From positions 1-64,000 of the forward strand of contig JAIRRS010000006.1 of NCBI GenBank assembly GCA_031255855.1: DNA of 64,000 bases, in the 5' to 3' direction. Below, one piece after another: positions 19,723-28,573 of this stretch (its first letter is position 1; each line of letters begins with the position of its first letter). Both the position numbers and the translations under genes were made by a program. The notes beneath the pieces are model-generated. The model was not told the DNA's origin. It did no database searches and saw nothing but the letters and a program-made list of their open reading frames with translations. The DNA comes from Tannerellaceae bacterium (GTDB taxonomy: Bacteria; Bacteroidota; Bacteroidia; Bacteroidales; Tannerellaceae).

Positions 19723-20205
19723 TCACGGGATACGCCCGGAAACAAGCCAGCCGCCAACTGCTTGCCCGTAGTTCACATACAACAACGTCCAAACAAAAAA
19801 ACGGGCAAAGCAACCGGCCAGCAACAGAAAGATAGTAAGTTTGGGTTTCACCCTGTAGAAACCCAAACCAATAAGCCCGGCTATCCCCACCACCGGAATC
19901 CAGGTAAAAAGGGCAATCCAAACACCATACCGGTCAACCTTCACCTTCTGTTCGGCCAGCCTTTCGCGCTTCACATGAAACCAACGTTCAAGCCACTCCC
20001 ACTTCCCCAGCCATCCCAGCCAGTAAGTAGTTGTCAAACCAAACCAATTACCGGCAGTAGACGCCAGCAAACAAATCCAAGGATTACTGTCCCCCAACGC
20101 AAAAACCCCAAGCAGCAAAACATCAGAACTTAAAGGCAAAACCGTTCCTGCCAGAAATGCCCCTATAAATAATCCCCAATATCCCAAATTAATCAACCAC
20201 TGCAT
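19723..20205 (-). CDS. YqaA-like (SNARE-associated/DedA superfamily) membrane protein
   Basis: A 160-residue inner-membrane protein with four hydrophobic segments. It carries the YqaA-type signature: SSDVLLLGVFALG in the first half, the conserved GNWFGLTTTYWLGW loop, and GFYRVKPKLTIFLLLAG near the C terminus. The DedA superfamily includes lipid flippases, but YqaA itself has no firm function. I chose the ATG at 20205 because the longer frame upstream adds an unrelated hydrophobic leader. It is convergent with trpS, 18 bases apart. Confidence 0.82.
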   Translation of the reverse strand: MQWLINLGYWGLFIGAFLAGTVLPLSSDVLLLGVFALGDSNPWICLLASTAGNWFGLTTTYWLGWLGKWEWLERWFHVKRERLAEQKVKVDRYGVWIALFTWIPVVGIAGLIGLGFYRVKPKLTIFLLLAGCFARFFVWTLLYVNYGQAVGGWLVSGRIP

Positions 20206-20239
20206 ATAACGTCCAATCCTTCTTATCGTATTGAAAGAA

Positions 20240-20247
20240 CAAAAGTA
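20240..20247 (-). promoter_or_regulatory. Candidate -7 element for the yqaA-like gene
   Basis: The minus strand reads TACTTTTG, an exact TAnnTTTG match, 35 bases upstream of the chosen ATG. No clear TTTG partner occurs at the right spacing, so this is half-supported. It also favours the ATG at 20205 over any start further upstream. Confidence 0.35.
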
Positions 20248-20307
20248 TGAAAAAACAGCAACAATCGCGCCGCCAGCAGCAGGTTTGCCTGAGCAGCCAA
20301 CAAACAC

Positions 20308-20339
20308 GTAGCGGCAACGTGATTACACGCTGCCGCTAC
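20308..20339 (-). terminator. Hairpin terminator at the end of the efflux operon
   Basis: The arms GTAGCGGCA and TGCCGCTAC form a perfect 9-bp stem, with a possible inner GTG/CAC pair. It lies 41 bases past the TolC-like gene's stop. On the minus strand it is followed by a T-rich run (GTGTTTGTTGG). It separates the efflux operon from the yqaA-like gene. Confidence 0.6.
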
Positions 20340-20379
20340 CCCAAATAAATAAAAAATAAATATAACACAATGAAAAAGT

Positions 20380-21783
20380 TTACAAAGCAATGGGCATACC
20401 GTTGTAGAAATCAAGGATTTTCACACGGAATATAAAATCGTATTTAGATCGTGCCTGCTCCGAAAGGCTCAGGGCATATTTTGTTTTCGATTCGTTGTAT
20501 TCAAACACTGTACTTTTTCCGGCGGCATACCGTTCTTCTGCGTAATTAAACGCTTCCTTGCTTGCCAATACCGACTTTTCGGATGAAACATACTTTTCCT
20601 GTGCCGCCACGGCATTGAAATAGGCCTGCTGGATTTCTTTATACAGCGCCTTTTTGGCATTCTCTATCATCAACTCCCGGTTCACGATGTTGACCCGCGA
20701 AGAGCGGACATTGTTGCGCACCTGGAAACGGTTGAAAACAGGTATCGAAAGGCTAAAGCCTATCATCTGCTGGGAATTGTCGCTGAACTGGTCGGAAAAG
20801 GCCCGGTTTGTTTGTCCGGGAGCCAAGCCCGAATAATAGTGGTAATAACCGGTGTTGTATCCGGCGTTCAGATTGAGTTTAGGGTAATAATCGGCCTGCG
20901 CTACTTTCAGCATTTTCTTCTGGCTTTCGAGCAAGTATTCCTGCTGTTTAACTTGTGGCTTGAAAGCAACGGCATTGTCGAAAATATTATCAGGCGGCAG
21001 GATACTTCCCATGTATTTGCCCACTACATCATCCAGGTAAGGCGTTTCGATGTCGAAGCCTGCCTCCCGTTCGAGTTCAAGGCTTTGCTTAAGGTCGAGC
21101 AATGCCAGGCCTACATTGTTGCGGGCTTCAACCAGCGCCACTTCGTCTTTTGCCAATTGCGCCCTGATATCATAGAGTTGCGAAAGGGGGACTTTCCCTG
21201 CATCAACCAGCGCTTGCGTACGCGATACCTGTTCGGTAGTAAGTTCTACCTGCAACTCGGCAATCGTCAATATCTCTTTGTTGTACAACACCTGGATATA
21301 GTACGACGCGACGTTGATGGCCAAATCTTCTTCCGCTTTTTCAAGCGCGGCAGTGGCCGCCTGCAAATCAAGTTTCTTAGCCGCGATATCATTGGGGATT
21401 TTCAATCCTTCGAACACCGGCATCTGTATCTGTGCGCCAAAAGAGGTGTTCGCCCCGTTGCGGCTGCTTATCGTACCATCCGCGCTTTGCACCCGCCCGA
21501 AACTGAAGTTTTGTCCCATCGAAGCATTCAGGCTTGGAAGCCAACTGTTCTTGCTGGTATTGGCGGCAATTGCGCTTAATTCCTTTTGCTGCTCTTGTTG
21601 CTTCAAATTAATATTATGCTCAATGGCATAGTGGATACATTTTTCTAATGTCCACTGATTGGTTTGAGACTTCAGGGAGGGAAAGGGAAACAGGAAAACA
21701 AACAGGAAAATAAACGCCAGGCGCTCTGTTTTTCCTCGTTGGAGGCATTTTGTATTCGCGTATTTTGTCATATGTGTCTTCAT
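20380..21783 (-). CDS. TolC-family outer-membrane efflux protein
   Basis: A 467-residue outer-membrane channel component. The signal peptide (FIFLFVFLFPFPSLKSQ) is followed by two TolC repeats with long helical stretches (ALEKAEEDLAINVASYYIQVL, then YKEIQQAYFNAVAAQEKYVSS). It would dock on the HlyD-type adaptor encoded just upstream and complete a tripartite pump. I chose the ATG at 21783; a TTG two codons upstream is possible. It is the last gene of the five-gene operon. Confidence 0.9.
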   Translation of the reverse strand: MKTHMTKYANTKCLQRGKTERLAFIFLFVFLFPFPSLKSQTNQWTLEKCIHYAIEHNINLKQQEQQKELSAIAANTSKNSWLPSLNASMGQNFSFGRVQSADGTISSRNGANTSFGAQIQMPVFEGLKIPNDIAAKKLDLQAATAALEKAEEDLAINVASYYIQVLYNKEILTIAELQVELTTEQVSRTQALVDAGKVPLSQLYDIRAQLAKDEVALVEARNNVGLALLDLKQSLELEREAGFDIETPYLDDVVGKYMGSILPPDNIFDNAVAFKPQVKQQEYLLESQKKMLKVAQADYYPKLNLNAGYNTGYYHYYSGLAPGQTNRAFSDQFSDNSQQMIGFSLSIPVFNRFQVRNNVRSSRVNIVNRELMIENAKKALYKEIQQAYFNAVAAQEKYVSSEKSVLASKEAFNYAEERYAAGKSTVFEYNESKTKYALSLSEQARSKYDFIFRVKILDFYNGMPIAL

Positions 21784-21801
21784 CTTCAACTTTCACTGTT
21801 T

Positions 21802-22923
21802 TTACTTCTTGTTTGCATCAACAACGGCGCCGCGTATCTTATCGTTCGTTGTTAATCCTTCCTGTATTTCAATTTTAATGCCGTCAGACAGCCCGGTCTT
21901 TATGGGATGTTTCTCAAATACCTGTTCGGGCTTTTCCTGTTTAACAAGTTGTACGAAAGCCGAATCGCCAATGAACTCCACGGCGCTTTCGGGGATCGTC
22001 AATACATCTTCCGCCCGTTTCAACACGATTCCGGCATTCGCGCTGTAGCCGGCGCGGATAAAAGCGTCTTCCGGGATGGTGACCGCCGCTTTGATCTCGA
22101 ATTGAATAGCGCCGTTCTTTTCTACTCCTTTGGGAGAGACGTATTCCAGCATCGCGTCGAACACCCGGCTTTCCATGGCTCCGATCGTTAGTTTGATCGG
22201 CATCCCTTCATGAATGCGCCCGATCTCCGTTTCGTCTACATTTCCCCGGAAAATCAGGTCGTTCATATTGGCCACGGAAGCAATCGTCGTACCATCGTTG
22301 AAGTTGTTCGACTGGATAACCGAATTTCCCACTTTTACAGGAACATCCAATATCATACCTGTAATCGTGCTGCGGATTTGTGTCGTACTGGCGACTTTGG
22401 AATTTTGGGCGATGCCGTCGCGGATAATTTCCAACGCGCTTTGTGCATTCGTGCGCTCTTCTTTTGCTTTCAGGTAATTCGCCTGCGAAATATCAAAATC
22501 TTCCTGGGCAATGACCCCTTGTTTGAAAAGGGTTTCATCGCGCCTGAATATCTCTTCCACCTGCTTCAGGGATATATCCGCTATGTTTACACGCGATTCG
22601 GCGCTGTTGAGCTGCACCATTTCGGGTATCACCTTTACGCGGGCGATGATCTCGCCTTCCTTTACCATTTGCCCCGCTTCTTTCAACAGTTCGGAAATAA
22701 TGCCGGAAATCTGCGGCTTGATCATCACTTCAAACCGGGGTTCTACGTTGCCGGTCGCTACGGTTTTTGTTTCAACCGTGCCCGATTCGGGCGTTATGAT
22801 TTCATATACGGTTATCACCGGTTGGGCTTTTTTCCATAGGAAATAAAACGTTCCGAGCACTGCGCCTCCTACCAATACTAACAAAATCACACGCAGGATT
22901 TTTTTCCAAAGACGATTCTTCAT
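21802..22923 (-). CDS. HlyD/MacA-family periplasmic adaptor
   Basis: A 373-residue membrane-fusion protein. One N-terminal membrane anchor (residues about 9-29) precedes a lipoyl-like half domain (VEPRFEVMIKPQISGIISEL). An alpha-hairpin follows (ESRVNIADISLKQVEEIFRR and onward to about 180), then the second lipoyl half, a beta-barrel and the membrane-proximal domain. It links the MacB-like permeases in the inner membrane to the TolC-like channel. The neighbours identify it as part of an ABC-type rather than an RND-type pump. Confidence 0.9.
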   Translation of the reverse strand: MKNRLWKKILRVILLVLVGGAVLGTFYFLWKKAQPVITVYEIITPESGTVETKTVATGNVEPRFEVMIKPQISGIISELLKEAGQMVKEGEIIARVKVIPEMVQLNSAESRVNIADISLKQVEEIFRRDETLFKQGVIAQEDFDISQANYLKAKEERTNAQSALEIIRDGIAQNSKVASTTQIRSTITGMILDVPVKVGNSVIQSNNFNDGTTIASVANMNDLIFRGNVDETEIGRIHEGMPIKLTIGAMESRVFDAMLEYVSPKGVEKNGAIQFEIKAAVTIPEDAFIRAGYSANAGIVLKRAEDVLTIPESAVEFIGDSAFVQLVKQEKPEQVFEKHPIKTGLSDGIKIEIQEGLTTNDKIRGAVVDANKK

Positions 22924-22948
22924 AATTCTATTCTTGCTATTTTATTTA

Positions 22949-24214
22949 TTATTCTTCACGGATTGCATCTATCGCTTTAATCTGCATCGCCCGCCAGGCA
23001 GGGATCAATCCTGCAAGCAGGCCGCTGAACAGCAGCACAACGGTTGCGGCGACGGCTGTCTGAATATGTACTTCCGGATTCCCAAAAAACGTAGTATTGT
23101 CGCCCGACGAGGCGTTTGCCGCAAGCAGTTTACTCACAACGTCGAGCAGAAACACTCCCAGACTCAATCCGATCAGCCCCGCCAAAGACGTCAGCACAAG
23201 GCTCTCGCTTATTACCTGCGAGATGATATTGAACGGTTTGGCGCCCAAAGCGCGGCGGACGCCTATTTCTTTTGTCCGCTCCTTTACGGTCACCATCATA
23301 ATATTGCTTACGCCGATCACGCCCGCCAGTAAAGTGCCCATTCCAACGAGCCATACCAAGATATTGATCCCTACGAACAACATATTGAAGGTGGCAAATT
23401 CCGCCGCCAGGTTCGCAATGCCCACTGCCTGCGGATCGCTCGGCGCAATTTCGTTCTGCGCTTTTAATATCGCACTCACTTCCTTTATTACTTCCTGAAT
23501 CGGGTAACCGGGCTTTATACTCATGCAAAGAATATGCAGGATATCTCCCTGGTTGAGCGTTTGCTGCATGGTGCTGAAGGGAAGAAATACCGACTCTTCC
23601 GAACGCCCGCCGATATTGATACTCGACGACCTTGGCCTGACTACGCCTACCACCTGATAGTACAGCCCGTTTACGCGGATATACTTACCGGTCGGATCCT
23701 GATTGCGGAAGAGGGTTTCATTCACTTGCTTGCCAATCATGCAAACTTTCCGTTTTTCCTGTATATCGATGTCATTGAGCATCCTGCCGTAAAGAAGCTC
23801 TTGCGTTTCGATATGAAAGTATGCCGGCAACATTCCCCTTACATTATAGCTGCCGGTCAACTGCCCATATACAACATTCTTTTCGCCGCTTCCCCCGAAG
23901 ATAATCGGGGAAATATCTTCTACGGCATCCACATTCCGTACGATGTTTTCTACGTCGCGGTTGCGCATGTTCCACTGCCGGCCCTTGTTGAAACCTTTGT
24001 AAGGCTCGCTTGTCTGGTCGGAAAAGAAGATCAGTGAATTGGTGGCGAACCCTTCGAAGTTGCTAAAGATGCCATTTTTCAAGCCTGCGCCCGAACCCAA
24101 CAAGATGATCAGCATCAGGATTCCCCAGAAAACGCCGAAGCAAGTCAGCAAACTGCGTGTTTTATTTCGGGTGATGGTCACCCATATTTCTACCCATCTG
24201 TCTAAATCGAACAT
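22949..24214 (-). CDS. MacB-like ABC transporter permease (copy 1)
   Basis: A 421-residue permease. The N-terminal membrane helix (residues about 17-41) is followed by a large periplasmic MacB-PCD domain. Three C-terminal helices form the FtsX domain, with the conserved NIMMVTVKERTKEIGVRRALGA segment near residue 315 and a closing KAIDAIREE coupling segment. It lacks its own ATPase domain and would use the separate ATPase two genes upstream. It is paralogous to the next permease, so the pump may be a heterodimer. Confidence 0.9.
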   Translation of the reverse strand: MFDLDRWVEIWVTITRNKTRSLLTCFGVFWGILMLIILLGSGAGLKNGIFSNFEGFATNSLIFFSDQTSEPYKGFNKGRQWNMRNRDVENIVRNVDAVEDISPIIFGGSGEKNVVYGQLTGSYNVRGMLPAYFHIETQELLYGRMLNDIDIQEKRKVCMIGKQVNETLFRNQDPTGKYIRVNGLYYQVVGVVRPRSSSINIGGRSEESVFLPFSTMQQTLNQGDILHILCMSIKPGYPIQEVIKEVSAILKAQNEIAPSDPQAVGIANLAAEFATFNMLFVGINILVWLVGMGTLLAGVIGVSNIMMVTVKERTKEIGVRRALGAKPFNIISQVISESLVLTSLAGLIGLSLGVFLLDVVSKLLAANASSGDNTTFFGNPEVHIQTAVAATVVLLFSGLLAGLIPAWRAMQIKAIDAIREE

Positions 24215-24226
24215 ACTCTTGTTTAT

Positions 24227-25516
24227 TTATTCGTCTGCTCTTATCGCTTCAATTGCTGTAATCTTCGTTGCTTTACGCGCCGGGAAATAGCCGGCAAGCA
24301 CGCCGGCAACTACCAGTACGCCGGTAGCCGCCATGGCAATCCCCATGTTCACTGTCGGATTCCGGAAGACCGTTGTGTTTTCTCCGGGATTGCCGTCTGA
24401 TGCTCCGGCTCCGGCGCCGGCGCTTGCCATTTCCATCCCATAATTGACGATCTCCGTAAGCCCGATACCCAATACCAATCCGATATATCCGAAAACGGCT
24501 GTCACCAATACCGATTCGACGATGATCAATCCCAAGATAGAAGACGGTTTGGCGCCTATCGCCTTTCGTATACCGAACTCCCGGGTTCGCTCCCTTACCG
24601 TAATCAGCATGATATTACTCACACCCACAATTCCCGCCATAAGCGTACCAATACCCACTATCCAGATAAACAGGGCGATTCCGTTCGTCATACCCTGCCA
24701 CATACGAAACTCCGATCCGGTAGTCCACATACCAACGGCATTGTTGTCTTCCGGGTCGAACTGGTGCCGCCGCGCCATAAAATGGCGGAATCGTTCACGA
24801 AAAGCTTCTTCGGCTTCTTCGGTATTTATACCTATCAGTGTAAAACGGATATTCCATATCCGGTAACCATTGTCATAGAGTAATTGTCCGGTGCTGAAAG
24901 GGATATAGGCAGGCGCATTGTTACTTTTATTGTCGCCCTGATAAATGCCTATCACCTGATACATCAGGTTTCCCACTTTTACAAAACGGCCAAGCGGTTC
25001 GATGGAATCACGGAAAAGCACTTCTACCATACGGGGGCTTAATACGATGACCTTCCGGCGTTGCATCAAATCAACCTCATTGATAAAACGCCCTTTGCCG
25101 GCAAGGACAGGCAGGTATATAATCGAATTGTAATCAGGATGTACTGCCCGTACAGACCCGGTGAGGTATTCTTTATCGAAGGAGATGGTATCATTCCGGT
25201 AATTGATGGGAGAGATCAGGTTTACTTCCGGGAAATGCCGTTTAATGGCATAGACGTCTTCTTCCGTAAAATCAATCCGGCGGTTAGGCAGGAATCCTTT
25301 ATAGGGCAGGCTGGTGTAACTCGTCCAACTCTGTGCGGTATTGTCGGCCATATCACGGAAGTTATAGAGAATCCCGTTGTGCAATCCGTTGCCTGCCGCC
25401 AATAGGACAATCAACATAAATATACCCCATGCCACCGAGAAGCCGGTAAGAAACGTACGAAGCTTATTTTTCTTCATCGTACTCGATATCTCACGGAGGC
25501 TGTCAAATTCAAACAT
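24227..25516 (-). CDS. MacB-like ABC transporter permease (copy 2)
   Basis: A 429-residue paralogue of the neighbouring permease with the same order: N-terminal helix, MacB-PCD periplasmic domain and FtsX domain (NIMLITVRERTREFGIRKAIGA). A Gly/Ala-rich stretch (ASAGAGAGASDGNPGENT, residues about 365-382) sits in the loop before the last helix. The start overlaps the ATPase stop by 8 bases, indicating tight coupling. Two distinct permeases suggest a heterodimeric transporter; the substrate is not indicated by the sequence. Confidence 0.9.
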   Translation of the reverse strand: MFEFDSLREISSTMKKNKLRTFLTGFSVAWGIFMLIVLLAAGNGLHNGILYNFRDMADNTAQSWTSYTSLPYKGFLPNRRIDFTEEDVYAIKRHFPEVNLISPINYRNDTISFDKEYLTGSVRAVHPDYNSIIYLPVLAGKGRFINEVDLMQRRKVIVLSPRMVEVLFRDSIEPLGRFVKVGNLMYQVIGIYQGDNKSNNAPAYIPFSTGQLLYDNGYRIWNIRFTLIGINTEEAEEAFRERFRHFMARRHQFDPEDNNAVGMWTTGSEFRMWQGMTNGIALFIWIVGIGTLMAGIVGVSNIMLITVRERTREFGIRKAIGAKPSSILGLIIVESVLVTAVFGYIGLVLGIGLTEIVNYGMEMASAGAGAGASDGNPGENTTVFRNPTVNMGIAMAATGVLVVAGVLAGYFPARKATKITAIEAIRADE

Positions 25517-26195
25517 AGTGGGGCACTTTTTCTATCCGTTCGATAATACCATCCTTCAGGCGGATGATCTTGTCGGTGGCGTCGGCTACGGATTGTTCAT
25601 GGGTGACAATGACCATGGTCATCCCTTCCTGGTTTACATTGCGCAGAAGCTCCATTACCTCTACCGTCGTTACGCTGTCGAGCGCACCCGTAGGTTCGTC
25701 GGCCAGGATAATCTGTGGTTTGGCAATCAAGGACCGTGCGATGGCCACGCGTTGTTTCTGTCCTCCCGACAATTCGTTAGGCATATGTTCCGCCCAATCA
25801 GCAAGTCCCACCATATCAAGGTATTCCATGGCTATGGCATTTCGTTTTCTCCGTTTTACTCCTTGATAATATAAGGGTAGCGCCACATTTTCAACGGCAT
25901 TCTTGAATGATATAAGGTTGAACGACTGGAAAATAAACCCGATCAGCTTATTGCGGAACTCGGCTGCTTTACTTTCACTCAGGTTCCAAATCAATTGCCC
26001 GTTTAAGGAGTAGGCGCCCGTGTCGTATGTATCTAAAATGCCTAATATGTTCAGAAGTGTGGACTTACCGGAACCGGAAGCTCCCATAATGGAAACCATC
26101 TCCCCTCTCTCAATAGTCAAGTCAATACCTTTCAGAACGTGTAGAGGCGCCCCGTTGAAATACGTTTTGTTAATTCCTTTTAATTCGATAATCAT
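25509..26195 (-). CDS. LolD/MacB-type ABC transporter ATPase
   Basis: A 228-residue ATPase. The Walker A motif GASGSGKST is at about 38-46, the signature LSGGQKQR is near 143-150, and Walker B reads IILADEPTGALD. These are typical of the MacB/LolD/FtsE group that drives mechanotransmission pumps. It is the first gene of the operon and overlaps the permease that follows by 8 bases. It would energise both permeases. Confidence 0.93.
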   Translation of the reverse strand: MIIELKGINKTYFNGAPLHVLKGIDLTIERGEMVSIMGASGSGKSTLLNILGILDTYDTGAYSLNGQLIWNLSESKAAEFRNKLIGFIFQSFNLISFKNAVENVALPLYYQGVKRRKRNAIAMEYLDMVGLADWAEHMPNELSGGQKQRVAIARSLIAKPQIILADEPTGALDSVTTVEVMELLRNVNQEGMTMVIVTHEQSVADATDKIIRLKDGIIERIEKVPHYV

Positions 26196-26276
26196 GTTGT
26201 AGTTACTTTACTATAATATTAGACGTGATATCTATAAAATTGTTACAATTCAGGCTTTTTTTCTAAACGAATGAGG

Positions 26277-26284
26277 CAAATATA
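26277..26284 (-). promoter_or_regulatory. Candidate -7 element for the efflux operon
   Basis: The minus strand reads TATATTTG, an exact match to TAnnTTTG, about 82 bases upstream of the ATPase start. No TTTG at standard spacing is visible (the nearest TTG is 25 bases away), so the assignment is tentative. Nothing else is evident in the 184-base gap between the ATPase and the Arc-like gene except a weak GGGGA/TCCCC pairing near 26346-26370. Confidence 0.35.
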
Positions 26285-26379
26285 TAGCCTTGATCAATAC
26301 CTTGTGTTGCAAGGTACTTATAATTATACATAATTAACACTTTAAAGGGGATTCAGCCCAGGTATTCCCCGGTAAACGT

Positions 26380-26565
26380 TTAATCGTTGTTACCTTTTTC
26401 CTTTTTTTTATGTCGGCCGGCTTTACGCAACGCTTGGTCGAGGATATATTGGATTTGTCCGTTTACGCTGCGGAACTCATCCGCCGCCCAAACTTCTATC
26501 GCTTCCATCATCTCGGCATCTATACGTAAAATGAAACTTTTATTCGTATTTTCCTTTTTGGCCAT
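26380..26565 (-). CDS. Arc-like ribbon-helix-helix DNA-binding protein
   Basis: A 61-residue basic protein with the Arc-type ribbon-helix-helix pattern: a strand (SFILRIDAE), helix A (MMEAIEVWAADEF) and a second helix (SVNGQIQYILDQALRKAG), ending in a Lys-rich tail. It probably binds DNA as a dimer. It follows the SPFH-domain gene by 15 bases, an association common in Bacteroidales. It could regulate its own operon, although no operator is evident. Confidence 0.8.
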   Translation of the reverse strand: MAKKENTNKSFILRIDAEMMEAIEVWAADEFRSVNGQIQYILDQALRKAGRHKKKEKGNND

Positions 26566-26580
26566 TTTAATTCAGACTAA

Positions 26581-27522
26581 TCAATGATGTAATGTCCCTG
26601 TATTCAAGACCGGCTGCGCAGCTTCGTCGGCACAAAGGACTACCAGCAGGTTGCTTACCATAGCGGCTTTTTTCTCTTCGTCCAGGTCTACGATTCCTTC
26701 CTTTTCCAGCTTACCCAACGCCAGTTGAACCATGCTTACTGCCCCTTCAACTATTTTTTCCCTCGCGGCAATAATCGCATCGGCTTGTTGGCGGCGCAGC
26801 ATTACTCCGGCAATTTCCGAAGCATAAGCCAGGTAGTTGATACGGGCTTCTATTACTTCGATACCAGCTATCGCCAGGCGGCTGTTCAACTCTTCTTCCA
26901 GTCTTTGCGCCACTTCGCCGTCGTCCGAACGCAATGTTACGTGGTCTCCCATACTTTCGTTTGAATCGTAGGCATACATCCCGGCAATTTTCCGTAATGC
27001 CGCGTCGCTCTGTATTTTAACAAAGTTTTCATAGCTCTGCATGAGCTTGGATAGTTGAACCGACGCTAATCCGTGTTTGTTTTCCGTCTTTCCGATTGAT
27101 GACGAATCAATATCGAACATGGCCTTATAGGTATCTTTAATTTTCCAAACCATTACAGCCCCAATCATTACCGGGTTGCCAACTTTATCGTTCACCTTGA
27201 TAGGCGGGACGTCCAGGTTGCGCGCACGTAAAGTTATCTTCTTTTTTTCATAAAACGGATTCACCAAAAAAAATCCGTTCGTGGTGATTGTCCCTTTGTA
27301 TTTTCCAAAGAATACCATAACACGAGCATCGTTGGGCTCAACAACAACAAATCCGATGACAGATAAAACCATCAATAGCAATACAGCCAAAGCCGTCATA
27401 ACACTCCACACCTGTCCGTAGGCAAGCAGGAAAATAAACAAACCTATCAAAACTGCCAAGAGGAATATCCCCAGAAAGCCTGACAATTTCATTCCTTTAA
27501 ATTCTCTTTCCGTAGTTTTCAT
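26581..27522 (-). CDS. SPFH/Band 7 domain membrane protein
   Basis: A 313-residue protein. Two adjacent N-terminal hydrophobic segments (about residues 14-34 and 38-62) are followed by a stomatin/prohibitin-type SPFH domain (EPNDARVMVFFGKYKGTI onward to about 250). The C-terminal helix EAEINYLAYASEIAGVM-type region reads here as EARINYLAYASEIAGVMLRRQQ. Such proteins oligomerise on membranes and organise microdomains or control proteases. No NfeD-type or protease partner lies nearby; only the Arc-like gene shares the operon. Confidence 0.85.
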   Translation of the reverse strand: MKTTEREFKGMKLSGFLGIFLLAVLIGLFIFLLAYGQVWSVMTALAVLLLMVLSVIGFVVVEPNDARVMVFFGKYKGTITTNGFFLVNPFYEKKKITLRARNLDVPPIKVNDKVGNPVMIGAVMVWKIKDTYKAMFDIDSSSIGKTENKHGLASVQLSKLMQSYENFVKIQSDAALRKIAGMYAYDSNESMGDHVTLRSDDGEVAQRLEEELNSRLAIAGIEVIEARINYLAYASEIAGVMLRRQQADAIIAAREKIVEGAVSMVQLALGKLEKEGIVDLDEEKKAAMVSNLLVVLCADEAAQPVLNTGTLHH

Positions 27523-27892
27523 AATGATTATTTTTTGATATTATTTTGATATCACAAATCAACGTGCTATTTTTCAAACATCCAAGCAGTAATAAGTTAT
27601 ATTTTGTTAAAAACGCCTACTCATCCATACTTTTAACACTTCATGGTATGCTGCCAACGCGAGAGTTGAGAAGAATCGGAAAAACAGGAGTCGACAAAAG
27701 ATTTATTGACCATTCAACACCCACATTTAACAGATTTTGAATTATGTCTGAAATCAAAAGACGGCCTAAAAGATGGATTGTGATAGAACGTTAGCATGGA
27801 TTTCATATTCAAGGAGGAATTCCAGAGATTGTGAAAAGTTAACCCAGACAAGTCGAACGATGACACAGGCTATTTTTGCATAACATAATGTA
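27523..27892. other. 370-base intergenic region at the edge of the A+T-rich island
   Basis: No supported gene. The composition changes here from roughly balanced (SPFH side) to A+T-rich (27.85 kb onward), so this is the likely left boundary of the island. Short open stretches such as HSTPTFNRF near 27.7 kb look like decayed coding sequence but match nothing I recognise. I found no direct repeat shared with the right edge (37.5-37.8 kb), no integrase and no tRNA. Confidence 0.4.
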
Positions 27893-28570
27893 TTAATTAA
27901 ATATCCAATTTATCATTCTATCTTTTTTTATTATGATATTTATTTTACAATTCATATTTATAAGTGAAATATCGTCATCATCAACAGATATATTTGCCTT
28001 ATAAAATTGTTCATTTTCTTTTAATATTGGTATTTTATATATATGGGTAATTTTTCCTTTAATTATATGTCCTATTTGAGAAGTTATTTCCACATCAAAA
28101 GATCTATAATTCTCATTTATATACTTAATCGGAATAAAAATTTCACCATATAATTCTAGAATATACTTCGGTAATATATTGCATACAATATCTTCTTTAT
28201 TTATAATCGTTTTATCTTTTTGAATCATGACAATTATACCTGAAGTTCGACTATAGATTGTATATATTGAATCATCATTTATTATTCTTCCAATCAATTC
28301 ATTTTTATTAATATAAATATTGTCATCTACTAAATAATTTATCTTACCATATATAGGAGAAATTACTACTTCTTTTTCTGGTATTGATTTTATTGTTATA
28401 TCAGTTGTATATTGCTCATATGCTGGAATTATAGATAAGCAGAAAAAAATTAAAAATATGAATAGCATTATTATATACAATCCATATCTCATAATTGCAG
28501 GTGGAATTTCACCAACAATATCTCTGACCTTTTCGCTTCTTAAATTCAAATTATTTTCTTTGGCTTTCAT
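27893..28570 (-). CDS. Short HlyD-like accessory protein of the RiPP exporter
   Basis: A 225-residue protein. A cytoplasmic N terminus is followed by one membrane helix (about residues 29-50) and a periplasmic part with a lipoyl-like beta domain (VVISPIYGKINYLVDDNIYINKNELIG, then SRTSGIIVMIQKDK). The gene ends in a barrel-like region with GKITHIYKIPIL. It lacks the long coiled-coil hairpin of full HlyD proteins, so it is much shorter than the usual 350-450 residues. It starts 3 bases after the peptidase/ABC exporter gene, which makes it the likely periplasmic adaptor for that exporter. It is the last gene of the rSAM-barrel-exporter-adaptor operon. Confidence 0.7.
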   Translation of the reverse strand: MKAKENNLNLRSEKVRDIVGEIPPAIMRYGLYIIMLFIFLIFFCLSIIPAYEQYTTDITIKSIPEKEVVISPIYGKINYLVDDNIYINKNELIGRIINDDSIYTIYSRTSGIIVMIQKDKTIINKEDIVCNILPKYILELYGEIFIPIKYINENYRSFDVEITSQIGHIIKGKITHIYKIPILKENEQFYKANISVDDDDISLINMNCKINIIIKKDRMINWIFN

Positions 28571-28573
28571 TTC

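Noticed and set aside
20812..21579. 255-codon plus-strand frame opposite the TolC-like gene
   Set aside because: Antisense to a well-defined TolC-family protein and without recognisable features.
27546..27740. 64-codon plus-strand frame at the left edge of the island
   Set aside because: No motif, weak start, and composition like the surrounding non-coding sequence; at most decayed coding material.
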